DNA of 64,000 nt from Sphingomonadales bacterium (GTDB taxonomy: Bacteria > Pseudomonadota > Alphaproteobacteria > Sphingomonadales > Sphingomonadaceae): NCBI GenBank assembly GCA_017309275.1, contig JAFKLT010000030.1:183316-247315 (forward strand), written 5' to 3'. The translations under genes and the position numbers were made by a program. Below are positions 1 through 8,104 of this stretch, piece by piece (positions within the stretch are counted from its first letter, which is position 1; each line of letters starts with the position of its first letter). The notes beneath the pieces are model-generated. The model was not told the origin of the DNA, did not search any database, and was given only the letters and a program-made list of their open reading frames with translations.

Positions 1-165
1 GTCAACACATTGATCGGGATTCCGGCGACCACCAGCCACGTCGAATGCTCCGCGGCGGAGCGCGCTCACCTCGGGATCCCCGAAACGCTGATCCGCTATT
101 CGTGCGGCATCGAGGCGTTCGATGATCTGCGCGACGACCTGGAAACCGCTCTGGCGGCCGTCTGA
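1..165 (+). CDS. C-terminal end of a Cys/Met-metabolism PLP-dependent enzyme (partial)
   Basis: The first 54 codons read as the tail of the cystathionine gamma-synthase / O-succinylhomoserine sulfhydrylase family. The pattern PATTSH followed by LGIPETLIRYSCGIE and DDLRDDL is the conserved C-terminal signature, in which the Arg binds the substrate carboxylate. These cytosolic enzymes make or break C-S bonds in homocysteine and methionine synthesis. The start lies outside the window, so the exact member (metZ, metB, metC or a gamma-lyase) cannot be told. It is followed at close distance by threonine synthase, which fits a homoserine-branch context. Confidence 0.85.
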   Translation, partial: VNTLIGIPATTSHVECSAAERAHLGIPETLIRYSCGIEAFDDLRDDLETALAAV

Positions 166-201
166 ACGGATGGAATGAGGCGCCCCGCCGTGATGCCTGA
201 G

Positions 202-1596
202 ATGAACTATGTAAGCACGCGCGGGGAAGGCGGCTCCTTGCCCTTCGCGGACGCGATGATGGCAGGACTGGCAACCGACGGAGGACTGTTCGTCCCCGAC
301 CGATGGCCTTCCATGACGGCGGACGACATCGCGGGGCTGGCGGGGCTCAGCTATGTCGACACCGCCACTGCCGTCTGTCGGCGCTTCATCGGCCCGGATA
401 TCGACGACCACGCGTTGAGGCGGCTGGTGACGGCGGCCTATGCCGGGTTCGACCATCCCGCCGTGGTTCCTCTCGTCCAGCTCGACGACCGGCATTTCCT
501 GCTTGAGCTGTTTCACGGCCCCACCCTGGCATTCAAGGATGTGGCGTTACAGTTGCTGGGACAGCTTTTCGAACGATCGATGCGCGGCCGCGACGGACGA
601 CTGACGATCGTGGGCGCTACATCGGGCGATACCGGCGCGGCGGCAATCCACGCGCTCGCCGGCCGCGAGGGCGTGGACTTGTTCATGCTGCATCCCCGTG
701 GCCGGGTCAGCGAAGTTCAGCGACGCCAGATGACGAGCGCCATGGCGCCCAATATCCACAATATCGCGATCGAAGGGACCTTCGACGATGCGCAAGCGAT
801 CGTGAAGCAGATCCTGCGCGATCCCGCCGCGGCGGCGCGCCTTCGTCTCGGCGCGGTAAATTCGATCAATTGGGCGCGCCTCATGGCGCAGATCGTCTAT
901 TATTTCCATGCGGCGGTCCGGCTAGGCGCCCCGGGACGCAAGATCGCCTTTTCGGTCCCCACCGGCAATTTCGGGGACGTCTTTGCCGGATATGTCGCTG
1001 CGCGGATGGGGTTGCCGATCGATCGCCTGATCGTCGCGACCAACGCCAATGACATCGTGCACCGGGGGCTGACCACCGGACGCTATGCACCCGATACCGT
1101 CGTTCCCACCGACACGCCCGCGATGGATATCCAGGTTTCGAGCAATTTTGAACGGCTTCTGTTCGACCTGTCGAAGCGGGACGGTCGCAGGATCGCCGCC
1201 ATGATGGCCGACTTCGAAACCCGCCGGAGCTTGTGGATACCGGAGGAATGGCGGGCCTGGGCAGCGCAGCGCTTCACCAGTTTCCGCATCGAAGCCGAAG
1301 AGATGCGCGATACCATGCAATGGGCGGCGCATCATTGCGGCCAGCTTCTGGACCCGCACAGCGCGGTCGGGCTGGCGGCCGCCCGGCGGCTTCGTCACCG
1401 ACCGGAAGTGCCGATCATCACGCTCGCCACGGCCCACCCCGCCAAATTCCCCGAGATCGTCGAGCAAGCGACCGGCATCGCACCGCAACTGCCGGCACGA
1501 TGGGCCGATTTGCTCGACCGCGAGGAACGGTTCGATGTCCTGCCGAACGACAGCGCAGCGATCTGGTCCTTCATCTGTGACCGGGCGAACGCATAA
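202..1596 (+). CDS. thrC: Threonine synthase
   Basis: Converts O-phosphohomoserine to threonine with PLP in the cytosol. The N-terminus NYVSTRG and the lid region ATDGGLFVP are typical of the long bacterial form. The PLP lysine sits in HGPTLAFKD (Lys112 from this start), and the phosphate-binding loop is GATSGDTG. About 464 aa is the usual length. The frame is open from an earlier ATG at 175, but homologues begin at the MNYVSTRG methionine, so I chose 202; neither start has a strong Shine-Dalgarno sequence. It lies 36 bp after the PLP enzyme and may be cotranscribed with it. Confidence 0.95.
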   Translation: MNYVSTRGEGGSLPFADAMMAGLATDGGLFVPDRWPSMTADDIAGLAGLSYVDTATAVCRRFIGPDIDDHALRRLVTAAYAGFDHPAVVPLVQLDDRHFLLELFHGPTLAFKDVALQLLGQLFERSMRGRDGRLTIVGATSGDTGAAAIHALAGREGVDLFMLHPRGRVSEVQRRQMTSAMAPNIHNIAIEGTFDDAQAIVKQILRDPAAAARLRLGAVNSINWARLMAQIVYYFHAAVRLGAPGRKIAFSVPTGNFGDVFAGYVAARMGLPIDRLIVATNANDIVHRGLTTGRYAPDTVVPTDTPAMDIQVSSNFERLLFDLSKRDGRRIAAMMADFETRRSLWIPEEWRAWAAQRFTSFRIEAEEMRDTMQWAAHHCGQLLDPHSAVGLAAARRLRHRPEVPIITLATAHPAKFPEIVEQATGIAPQLPARWADLLDREERFDVLPNDSAAIWSFICDRANA

Positions 1597-1700
1597 CGCC
1601 CTGCGAACCGCCCACATCGGCGAACAAATGTCGCGGACGGCAGCAGGGGCTAGCGCAGCCGCTGACTGTGCAGTCGCGGCGCGTTTCCCGACCTCAATCG

Positions 1701-1994
1701 CTATCGAAGCAGCGCCGTGGCGGCGATCGCCGGAAGGCTGACTGCAACCAGATACCACCACGCCCGCGCGGGAGTTCGCGCCAGCGCGGCGCCGATGCTG
1801 AAGATCGCGAAGAAGAGAAAGCTGCCGAGCGATGCGGCAACAACCGCCTCGAGGCGCGCCACGCCGACGCGAACGAGAAGCAGCGGCAGCGCCATCGTGA
1901 TAAAGGCGGCGGCAGCATAGGCGCCCAACGTGACCGCCAAAGTGCGCGATGTGATCGTCAACCAGCGGCGCGCCGGGACGTTTCGGACCGTCAT
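1701..1994 (-). CDS. DUF3649-like small membrane protein of the PepSY iron-reductase operon
   Basis: A 97-aa protein with about three hydrophobic helices (TLAVTLGAYAAAAFITMALPLL, an AVVAASLGSFLFFAIFSI stretch, and a C-terminal WWYLVAVSLPAIAA). Its position as third gene after PepSY and DUF3325 matches the known DUF3649 partner found beside siderophore-receptor genes. The start at 1994 overlaps the stop of the preceding gene by 4 bp (ATGA), giving translational coupling; a longer open frame to 2069 is ignored for that reason. The function is presumed to be electron transfer for ferric siderophore reduction at the inner membrane, inferred only from context. Confidence 0.7.
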   Translation of the reverse strand: MTVRNVPARRWLTITSRTLAVTLGAYAAAAFITMALPLLLVRVGVARLEAVVAASLGSFLFFAIFSIGAALARTPARAWWYLVAVSLPAIAATALLR

Positions 1995-2281
1995 TTCCGT
2001 GCTCCTCCCTTGCCGCGTCCGTGCAGGGCATTGGCGCATACCACCAATAAGCCCGCCAGCGTCTCCCATCCGAACCAGACGGTCAGCCCTTCACCCCAGC
2101 CCGACGCGGCGATCTCTACGACAAGCGTCAGCAACAACAACAGGAAGCCGCTCCGGCGCATATGGCGACCGACGGACGGCGAGATGGTCGACCCGAGCCA
2201 ACTGCGCTGGTGCTGCGGCATCGAAAGCATCAGCGTGGAGAAGCCGGCGATGCTCAGGATGAAAACGACGCTGTCGATCAT
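1991..2281 (-). CDS. DUF3325 family membrane protein
   Basis: A 96-aa inner-membrane protein with three to four hydrophobic segments. The features are the N-terminal helix IDSVVFILSIAGFSTLMLSM, the short motif QHQRSW, and the end GWETLAGLLVVCANAL, as expected for DUF3325. It is coupled on both sides by ATGA overlaps, with the PepSY gene upstream and the DUF3649 gene downstream. The trio is commonly seen with TonB-dependent siderophore receptors, although no receptor gene is in this window. The biochemical role is unknown. Confidence 0.75.
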   Translation of the reverse strand: MIDSVVFILSIAGFSTLMLSMPQHQRSWLGSTISPSVGRHMRRSGFLLLLLTLVVEIAASGWGEGLTVWFGWETLAGLLVVCANALHGRGKGGARK

Positions 2282-3858
2282 CGGGCCTTGCTCGCTCGTT
2301 TGGCACGTCCATCATCTTCGGGGCGGCGGTAAAGATGCCATGCGACCAGCGCGAGCACCGCCGACGTCGCCAGCATGGACAAATCGAAGCCCGCAAAAAC
2401 CCAATCCCCTGCAACCAGGCTCGGGAATAGCCCACGGGCAGTCGTCACGGCGTTGACCAGCGGCACCAGGACGTAAAGCAGTGCGCCAAAGGCAAGCGCG
2501 ACGATCCAGCCGCGCTTCGGCGCGCTCACCAGCGACCAGAGGAAGACCACACCCCATGTGGTGAAAAGCCAGGCGACTTCCTGTTCGCCCCGGTCCGAAA
2601 GGCGGACGGGCAACAAGCGATTGGCGAGAAAAAAGGCGGCGACCCCCGCAACGGAGCCGGCGATGACGCCGATGTTCAGGCGCTCGGCAAGCCACAGGCC
2701 TGCAGCGGCCCGTCCGGCGGCCGCGCTATTCACCCGCCGTTTCTTGACCCAGAGGATCAGACCGGTCGCGACCATCGCCGTGCCCACAAGGCCCGAGAAA
2801 AAATAGAGCCATCGCAGCAAGTAACCGGAGAAGCGGCCCGAATGGAGATCGACCATGACCCCCATGGTTTTCGACGCGCCTCCAGCAGCGGTCGCGGGTT
2901 CGATCAATGTCCCATCGCGGCGAAAGAAGATCGTGTCATAGGATGCCCCGAGCCGGTCGAGCCCCGGCCATGCCTCGATCACGCCGCTGCCGCCATCCTC
3001 GTCGTGCGTCGCCACATAGCGCGGCAACTCGCCATTGATCGCGCGCGCTTCGGACACGATGCGAAGAGGCGCCGCTGCCGCGACCTGATCGCTGCGCACC
3101 TCGATCGCGGGCGAACGAGGGCGGAATTCCTGCCGAAATGCTTCAGAGTCGGGAAATCCGGTCAGCACCGCCCATGGCATGATCAGGAAGACCAGGGTGA
3201 CCAGGCCCGTATAGGTGATCATAAGATGAAAGGGGAGCGCGAGGACCGCCATGACGTTGTGCCCGTCAAGCCAGCTCCTCTGCCCCTTGTCGAGCCGAAG
3301 CGTGAAATAGTCCTTGAAGATGCGCTTGTGGGTAATCACGCCGCTGATGATCGAAAGCAGCATCGCGAGCGACGCTATGCAGACGAGGTAATTCGCAATC
3401 CGGCCCGGCATGTAGTGAAAATTGTAATGGAATGAGAAAAGGAAGCCGCCGCCCAGCGTTTCACGCACCGTAATGGGCCGGCCCGTCGCGGGATCGAGCG
3501 TCTCGCGGAATTCCCGCCCCTGCGGGCCCGAGCGCCAGGACAGCTCCAGCGGTTCGCCGCCTCGCGCGACAGGCAAGGACAGCGACCAGGCTGCTCTAGC
3601 CGGGACCTCGGCCTCCAATATGTGCGAGGCTTTTTCGAGCGTCGCTTGGGTAAGGACTCCGCGTCCTATCTCGGGACGCATCCAGCTCGATATCTCTTGC
3701 TGAAAAAATGCCAGCGTGCCGAACAGGAAAACGATGAATACCACCCATCCCGGGATCAGGCCGGTCCAGCCGTGCAACACGGACATGGTCTGCCGCACCC
3801 CCGAGGTTGCGGGGCGTAGAGCGGTATCGGAAGTGCCAAATGGTGGCTCGGATGTCAT
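2278..3858 (-). CDS. PepSY-associated transmembrane protein (putative iron reductase)
   Basis: A 526-aa inner-membrane protein of the PepSY_TM family. It has an N-terminal helix (LHGWTGLIPGWVVFIVFLFG), a periplasmic PepSY-like part with RETLGGGFLFSFHYNFHYMPG, a second helix near SLAMLLSIISGVITHKRIFKD, and the characteristic GQRSWLDGHNVMAVLALPFHLMI segment. A second periplasmic part is followed by several C-terminal helices. The conserved histidines in the helices suggest haem ligation, as proposed for ferric-siderophore reductases of this family. It is the first gene of a three-gene minus-strand operon, each joint overlapping by 4 bp. A later start at residue 25 (MSVLHGW) is possible. Confidence 0.88.
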   Translation of the reverse strand: MTSEPPFGTSDTALRPATSGVRQTMSVLHGWTGLIPGWVVFIVFLFGTLAFFQQEISSWMRPEIGRGVLTQATLEKASHILEAEVPARAAWSLSLPVARGGEPLELSWRSGPQGREFRETLDPATGRPITVRETLGGGFLFSFHYNFHYMPGRIANYLVCIASLAMLLSIISGVITHKRIFKDYFTLRLDKGQRSWLDGHNVMAVLALPFHLMITYTGLVTLVFLIMPWAVLTGFPDSEAFRQEFRPRSPAIEVRSDQVAAAAPLRIVSEARAINGELPRYVATHDEDGGSGVIEAWPGLDRLGASYDTIFFRRDGTLIEPATAAGGASKTMGVMVDLHSGRFSGYLLRWLYFFSGLVGTAMVATGLILWVKKRRVNSAAAGRAAAGLWLAERLNIGVIAGSVAGVAAFFLANRLLPVRLSDRGEQEVAWLFTTWGVVFLWSLVSAPKRGWIVALAFGALLYVLVPLVNAVTTARGLFPSLVAGDWVFAGFDLSMLATSAVLALVAWHLYRRPEDDGRAKRASKAR

Positions 3859-4806
3859 CGGCAGCTCTACCCACAGTGTCGACCTTAATGTCGCCTCGTT
3901 CCTTCTCGTGGCGCGCCGCCAACGCGCAATTCGCGGATTTATGCTGGATGCGTACGACGCGGCTTCAACTCGCGAAAGGCCGCAAGGCTCGCCGGCAGCA
4001 GGGATGACGCCGGCTCTCGCTCGACATTGCGGACCTGCGCGAACCGCAGGTCGGCACCTTACGTGGCGCGATCGGCCGAGGACGCGGCTCGGCGCTCTCG
4101 GGCTTCTTATATGGCTTGGAGACGAGTTGGGCGCTCTTGGGGCATCTTACCCGCACCGGCTGGCTGGGGCGGCAGGAACCTCACCTAAGGAAAAGCTGCA
4201 CCTCAAAAAGCCCTGATTTCGGCCATTCTCGCGTGGCACCAGTTGCGACTGGCTACACTCACTGGCTACAGTTAGTGGCATCACAGACCAACTGCAATAG
4301 AGCTTCGGTGCTGCGTACGAGTACGGGCCCCTGGGCTCTTGCGCAGCGCGTTGTTAAGCGATGTCACGGCGTTAATTTGCACATCGCATGCCGCCCGCTC
4401 TCGCCCCAATGAAAAAGGTTCTCCATAGCAACCGCGCCTCGTAGGCGCCGTCCTATCTCGTCAGCAATCAGAAAAACCCCTCGTACCGCGTCTACCAAGT
4501 TAGTCCGCGAGAAAAGGGCTGACCGCGCGGCAAATACACCTAAATCAGTGCTGCAATCTTGCCTGTCCACCGACTAAGCGCGTCAATTCAGGTAGCAGCG
4601 CTGCGATAATGCTTCCAGAAAATATGACTGGAGGCCACCCGCGGTGCGGGCGGGCACCCGTTACCTTGCGCCCAGATCTATTGAAATTCGAATAAATGAA
4701 AAAAACTTCTGAGTAGCTTGGGATGACATTGCGACGATCCTATAACTCAGGGTCGGCGAAATAATCACGTCCGACGAGATGGAATATTGTCTCCAAGGAG
4801 TGAAAA
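3859..4806. other. Non-coding stretch between PepSY operon and accessory island
   Basis: About 950 bp with no gene I can support. Open frames exist on both strands (for example 4116-4412 on plus), but none has a ribosome-binding site or a recognisable protein. Base composition becomes less GC-rich from about 4200 onward, which suggests the left edge of acquired DNA lies here. No tRNA and no clear direct repeat that could be an attachment site was found. Confidence 0.5.
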
Positions 4807-5592
4807 ATGAAAATTTGGCCAAAGCCGCAGGATGTACTGCTCGATCAGTATTATACGTGTCAACAAGTCGCACGAAAACTATATGGCGTGTTCCAGGAGT
4901 ATTTTGATCCGAACCAATATCAGCTAGTCGAGCCGAGCGCTGGCACCGGATCGTTTTTCAGACTGATGCCCCATGAGAGCCTCGCGTTTGATGTTGATCC
5001 AAAATATCCGGGTATCCGCACAGCTGATTTCCTATGCGTTGAAATCCGCAGCGAACGAGAGGTGGCTGTGATCGGCAATCCGCCGTTCGGCCGGAATGCC
5101 AGTATAGCAGTGCGCTTCTTCAACCATGCTGCGTGCCAGGCGAGTGTCATCGCACTCATACTGCCGAGATCAATTCGGAAGGCCTCCATAGAAAATCGCC
5201 TTGATCGTAACTTCCATCTAATCCACGAGGAGACTGTGCAGCGTGACGCGTTCCTATTCAGGTCCAAGCCGTACGATGTACCGGCTGTATTCCAAATCTG
5301 GGAGCGTCGCGATGACCTGCGAGAGTTGCAACATGTCGCGTTCCACCATCGGGATTGGAGTTGGACGACGCCAGAACGAGCCGACTTCGCGATACAGCGC
5401 GTCGGTGCGCGAGCAGGTCGCGTGCACCGAGACCTCACGCGGAGTCCGTCTTCCCACTATTTCATTCGAGGTAATGTGGAGCCAATAATGAAACGGCTCA
5501 ACTTCGCCAAGGTCGCGCTCAACGTGGCGGGCAATCCGAGCTTATCAAAGTCGGAAATCGTGTCACTCTATCGCCAATTGACCGGGAGGTAA
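4807..5592 (+). CDS. Orphan N6-adenine DNA methyltransferase-like protein
   Basis: A 261-aa SAM-dependent methyltransferase. Motif I is VEPSAGTGSFF (residues 41-51), followed by the acidic loop FDVDP (61-65). The catalytic motif IV is NPPFG (91-95), the N-P-P-F form used by amino-methyltransferases acting on adenine. The start is fixed by a good Shine-Dalgarno sequence (CAAGGAG, 6 nt before ATG). No restriction endonuclease or specificity subunit is next to it, so it looks like a phage- or plasmid-type solitary methylase, perhaps protecting the element it sits on. Its codon use is less GC-biased than its neighbours, consistent with transfer. Confidence 0.75.
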   Translation: MKIWPKPQDVLLDQYYTCQQVARKLYGVFQEYFDPNQYQLVEPSAGTGSFFRLMPHESLAFDVDPKYPGIRTADFLCVEIRSEREVAVIGNPPFGRNASIAVRFFNHAACQASVIALILPRSIRKASIENRLDRNFHLIHEETVQRDAFLFRSKPYDVPAVFQIWERRDDLRELQHVAFHHRDWSWTTPERADFAIQRVGARAGRVHRDLTRSPSSHYFIRGNVEPIMKRLNFAKVALNVAGNPSLSKSEIVSLYRQLTGR

Positions 5593-5736
5593 GCATTCGC
5601 CCGAAAAGCCATCATCTGAGATCTCCGCTTCCTTGGATACACTGGCTCCGCGACGTCGCACGGTTCGAATTTAAAGAATGCCGTGTTTGGCGGGCGAGGC
5701 GAAGCTCATGCAAATCATTCTGGGAAATTGTCACAG

Positions 5737-6033
5737 TCAAAATGGGCCTAACAGCCGATTCCAGCGGTTCAGAGGATAGAGCGAGCGAAACGTCGTCACA
5801 CGCATCGTGGAGCGCATGGCGGCGTGCAACAAATTGCGATCTTCCGACGTTGCCGCCCAAGTCACTGGGACTTGGCGACCGTTAAGTGCTTCCACGATGT
5901 GAGTGCGCCTAGCTCCCGACAGCCGGTCAGCGATCTGGACGACGAGCAATGCAAACAGGCGCGGCATTTCGCGCATAACGAGGGCCGTGACATACGCGGC
6001 AATGACTACAGCAGTTAGTTCAACGATAAACAT
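5737..6033 (-). CDS. Small membrane protein of unknown function
   Basis: A 98-aa protein starting MFIVELTAVVIAAYVTALVM, a single N-terminal transmembrane helix, followed by a basic, Arg-rich cytosolic part. The start at 6033 is chosen because GGAGGAG lies directly upstream with good spacing; a longer reading to 6075 would bury that site. I do not recognise the family. It lies between the methyltransferase (convergent) and the small Mob-like gene, inside the accessory island. Confidence 0.6.
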   Translation of the reverse strand: MFIVELTAVVIAAYVTALVMREMPRLFALLVVQIADRLSGARRTHIVEALNGRQVPVTWAATSEDRNLLHAAMRSTMRVTTFRSLYPLNRWNRLLGPF

Positions 6034-6194
6034 TCTATTTTCTCCTCCGACCTTCAGATCACCCTCTCCGCTCAATTTCTCTCCTGTTCTGGTTTGAAGA
6101 CTTCGCTATCCGATCCTTCTGAAGCCAGAACAGGCAATGCGATATTCAGGGTGTTCGGCACCGGGCGTTACCGGTGCTCGGTGCCGACCCGATC

Positions 6195-6839
6195 TCAGCG
6201 GGATTTTTGCGCTGTCGCTGCCATGACATATTCGGGCGGGACGATTCCGGTACGGTCCCACCAACGCTCGGCGAGGCGCTTGCGAGAGTTGTCCGTCCGC
6301 AGCCAGTTCTGGCGAACCTTGCCGTAATCGCGGTGCTCCGGGTCATATCCTCGCAAGGTAATGAGGAAATGCACGTGCGGTGCGATTTCGGGCTGATCGT
6401 CGGTTTCCGCTTGGTGATGGATCGCCCAGTCGACGACCATGCCGCGGGCCACGAGATAGTCCTCGGCAAAGCCTTCGATCAGATTGCGCCAGAAGGCGAG
6501 GTCCTCATGGCGCGGCAGACTGCCAACGCAATGCGCGATGGTCGGCTCGTCGGGCCGATACCGGGCCGCATTCTCGTCCGCTTGTGCCCACAGCGCAATT
6601 CCCCCCAGCTTGGGTCCAGCGGCGCGGGCAGGAGCACATCGGCCCGCCGCCGCGAGGTCGGAGCGCGACGCCCAGTTCGGCGTCGGCCCCCATTCATCGA
6701 CGCTATTCTGGCGGTTGATGTAAGCGTAGCTCGCCTGCGCGGTTCGGTGGGTGCGCAAGAGTTCGGGCGTATAACGGCTTGACCGGTCCCGGATCACATA
6801 GCGGGTGTTGAACGGTCGGATGTTGTGGATGGTCGTCAT
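6195..6839 (-). CDS. MobA/MobL-type relaxase-domain protein (short form)
   Basis: A 214-aa protein whose second half carries the MobA/MobL relaxase hallmark. The segment GMVVDWAIH (133-141) is followed by PHVHFLITLRGYD (from 154), giving the His-x-His metal site (His155, His157). After it come a basic segment KVRQNWL and RKRLAERWW. The family nicks oriT through a tyrosine near the N-terminus and leads the strand into the recipient; several Tyr are present at residues 14-40 but I cannot tell which would act. The N-terminal half is atypical and the long C-terminal helicase or primase part is absent. The similar large protein at 8105-11509 suggests either two relaxases or a helper. Confidence 0.65.
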   Translation of the reverse strand: MTTIHNIRPFNTRYVIRDRSSRYTPELLRTHRTAQASYAYINRQNSVDEWGPTPNWASRSDLAAAGRCAPARAAGPKLGGIALWAQADENAARYRPDEPTIAHCVGSLPRHEDLAFWRNLIEGFAEDYLVARGMVVDWAIHHQAETDDQPEIAPHVHFLITLRGYDPEHRDYGKVRQNWLRTDNSRKRLAERWWDRTGIVPPEYVMAATAQKSR

Positions 6840-6862
6840 TTGGTACGTCTTTCTATAAAGGA

Positions 6863-6892
6863 GAAAGGGACCGCATCGCTGCGGCCCCCTTG
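6863..6892 (-). terminator. Possible rho-independent terminator downstream of 7121-7885
   Basis: Read on the minus strand, a GC-rich stem (GGGGCCGCA pairing with TGCGGTCCC, loop GCGA) is followed by a pyrimidine-rich TTTCTCCTTT run. It lies about 230 bp after the end of the 7121-7885 gene and just before the 6839 start, so it could separate the two genes. Confidence 0.45.
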
Positions 6893-7047
6893 CTGAGTTT
6901 ATGTGTGATGGAGGGATGGCGAGACGGCGCCGCAGCGGCTGCTGGACGTCGATTCACCGGATATTTAACGCTGGTCGCTAGACCGTGCCCTGACGGGCAT
7001 GACAGCGGCCCATCGCATGCGAAGCGTTATGCATATGCACGCTCGCA

Positions 7048-7082
7048 GGCCTCGCTGCTCGCGCGACCCGAGCAGCGAGGCC
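7048..7082. repeat. Perfect 14-bp hairpin in the mobilisation region
   Basis: GGCCTCGCTGCTCG (7048-7061) and its exact complement (7069-7082) enclose a 7-nt loop. On the plus strand it is followed by ATTTTGT, on the minus strand by no T run. It sits in a 280-bp non-coding gap between two minus-strand genes of the island. It could be a terminator, but a long perfect hairpin between mobilisation genes is also typical of an origin of transfer. Confidence 0.6.
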
Positions 7083-7120
7083 ATTTTGTCGTTCCATGGT
7101 GGGCTTACGAGTACGCTCGC

Positions 7121-7885
7121 TCAGGCATGGAACAGCCCGTCTTCGAAGCTGACCCATCGCGCAGTCTCATCGCCCGCAGCAAGGCGTTGTCGATAGTCGC
7201 GATAATGATGCGCGAACGAGTCTGCACGGCGGATTGGGCGTGAGTTCCCGATATCGGCGAGCGCGGCCTTCAGATACTCGCTGGCGTCGATCCAGTCGCG
7301 CAGGGCCAGCATCGTCTCGAAGAAAGGTTCCGGTCGCGCGCTGCGGAACGCTTCGACATGCGCCCATAGCATTAGCCGCGCCGTCGCGACGCGAAGCGCA
7401 TGGTCTTCGGTTGCCGCCGGCGCCGAGCGCGACCAGGCAAGCTCAATGTCCGCATCGCCGATCTCGGGCATCGGGATCGAGAAGCGGCGGCACGCTGTTC
7501 GCTCATCGAACCCATGTTCACCCATTGCGGAGGGACCGATAGCCGTATCGCCAAAGCAAAGTTCTGCAAGAGCCGGCTCGACGAAGAAGCGCCGGCTCAT
7601 CGCGTCCATCGCCAGCGTCATGCGATCAGCGGTGGACACGATCTGGACCGCGCCGGGCAACAGCGTCTTATCGAGCAAGTGCGGCAATGGGATTTCCGAC
7701 TTGCGCGCGTCGGAGACGCAGATCGTGTTGATCCAGCGATGACCATCATCTTGATCGACCATCGTCAGGACCGCCGCCGCAACCGGCCTGCGTGCCAGCG
7801 CCGGATGCTCGTCTGGTATGTCGTTGACGGGAATGCATGCCAGACCGATGACCTGTAGGCATTTGGGAAATTGATAATCGTTCAC
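7121..7885 (-). CDS. Unknown protein of the mobilisation island
   Basis: A 254-aa soluble protein that I do not recognise. It starts with GTG at 7885 behind a strong AAGGAG, 6 nt away. It contains a conserved-looking block HRWINTICVSDARKSEIPLPHLLDK and a C-terminal helical part. No membrane segment or signal peptide is visible. It lies between the two relaxase-domain genes on the same strand, so it may be part of the transfer or maintenance module. No function is proposed. Confidence 0.6.
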   Translation of the reverse strand: MNDYQFPKCLQVIGLACIPVNDIPDEHPALARRPVAAAVLTMVDQDDGHRWINTICVSDARKSEIPLPHLLDKTLLPGAVQIVSTADRMTLAMDAMSRRFFVEPALAELCFGDTAIGPSAMGEHGFDERTACRRFSIPMPEIGDADIELAWSRSAPAATEDHALRVATARLMLWAHVEAFRSARPEPFFETMLALRDWIDASEYLKAALADIGNSRPIRRADSFAHHYRDYRQRLAAGDETARWVSFEDGLFHA

Positions 7886-8104
7886 GATATTCTCCTTTCG
7901 GAGGATCAGGGATCCGAGACAGAACTCCTGCCTCTTTTCCTTTCACCCTGTTCCTCGCTTCCCGCGTCAGCGTCTCCACGGTTCGGCGGGCGCGCAGGCG
8001 CGTCCCGCTTTTCCATCCGGCGGACATGCGAGGCCGTTCTGCGGCTGCGCCGCAGGGGGTGATTGCCATTCTACAAGAAGCAGAGGTTCCTGGCGGTCAG
8101 GCGA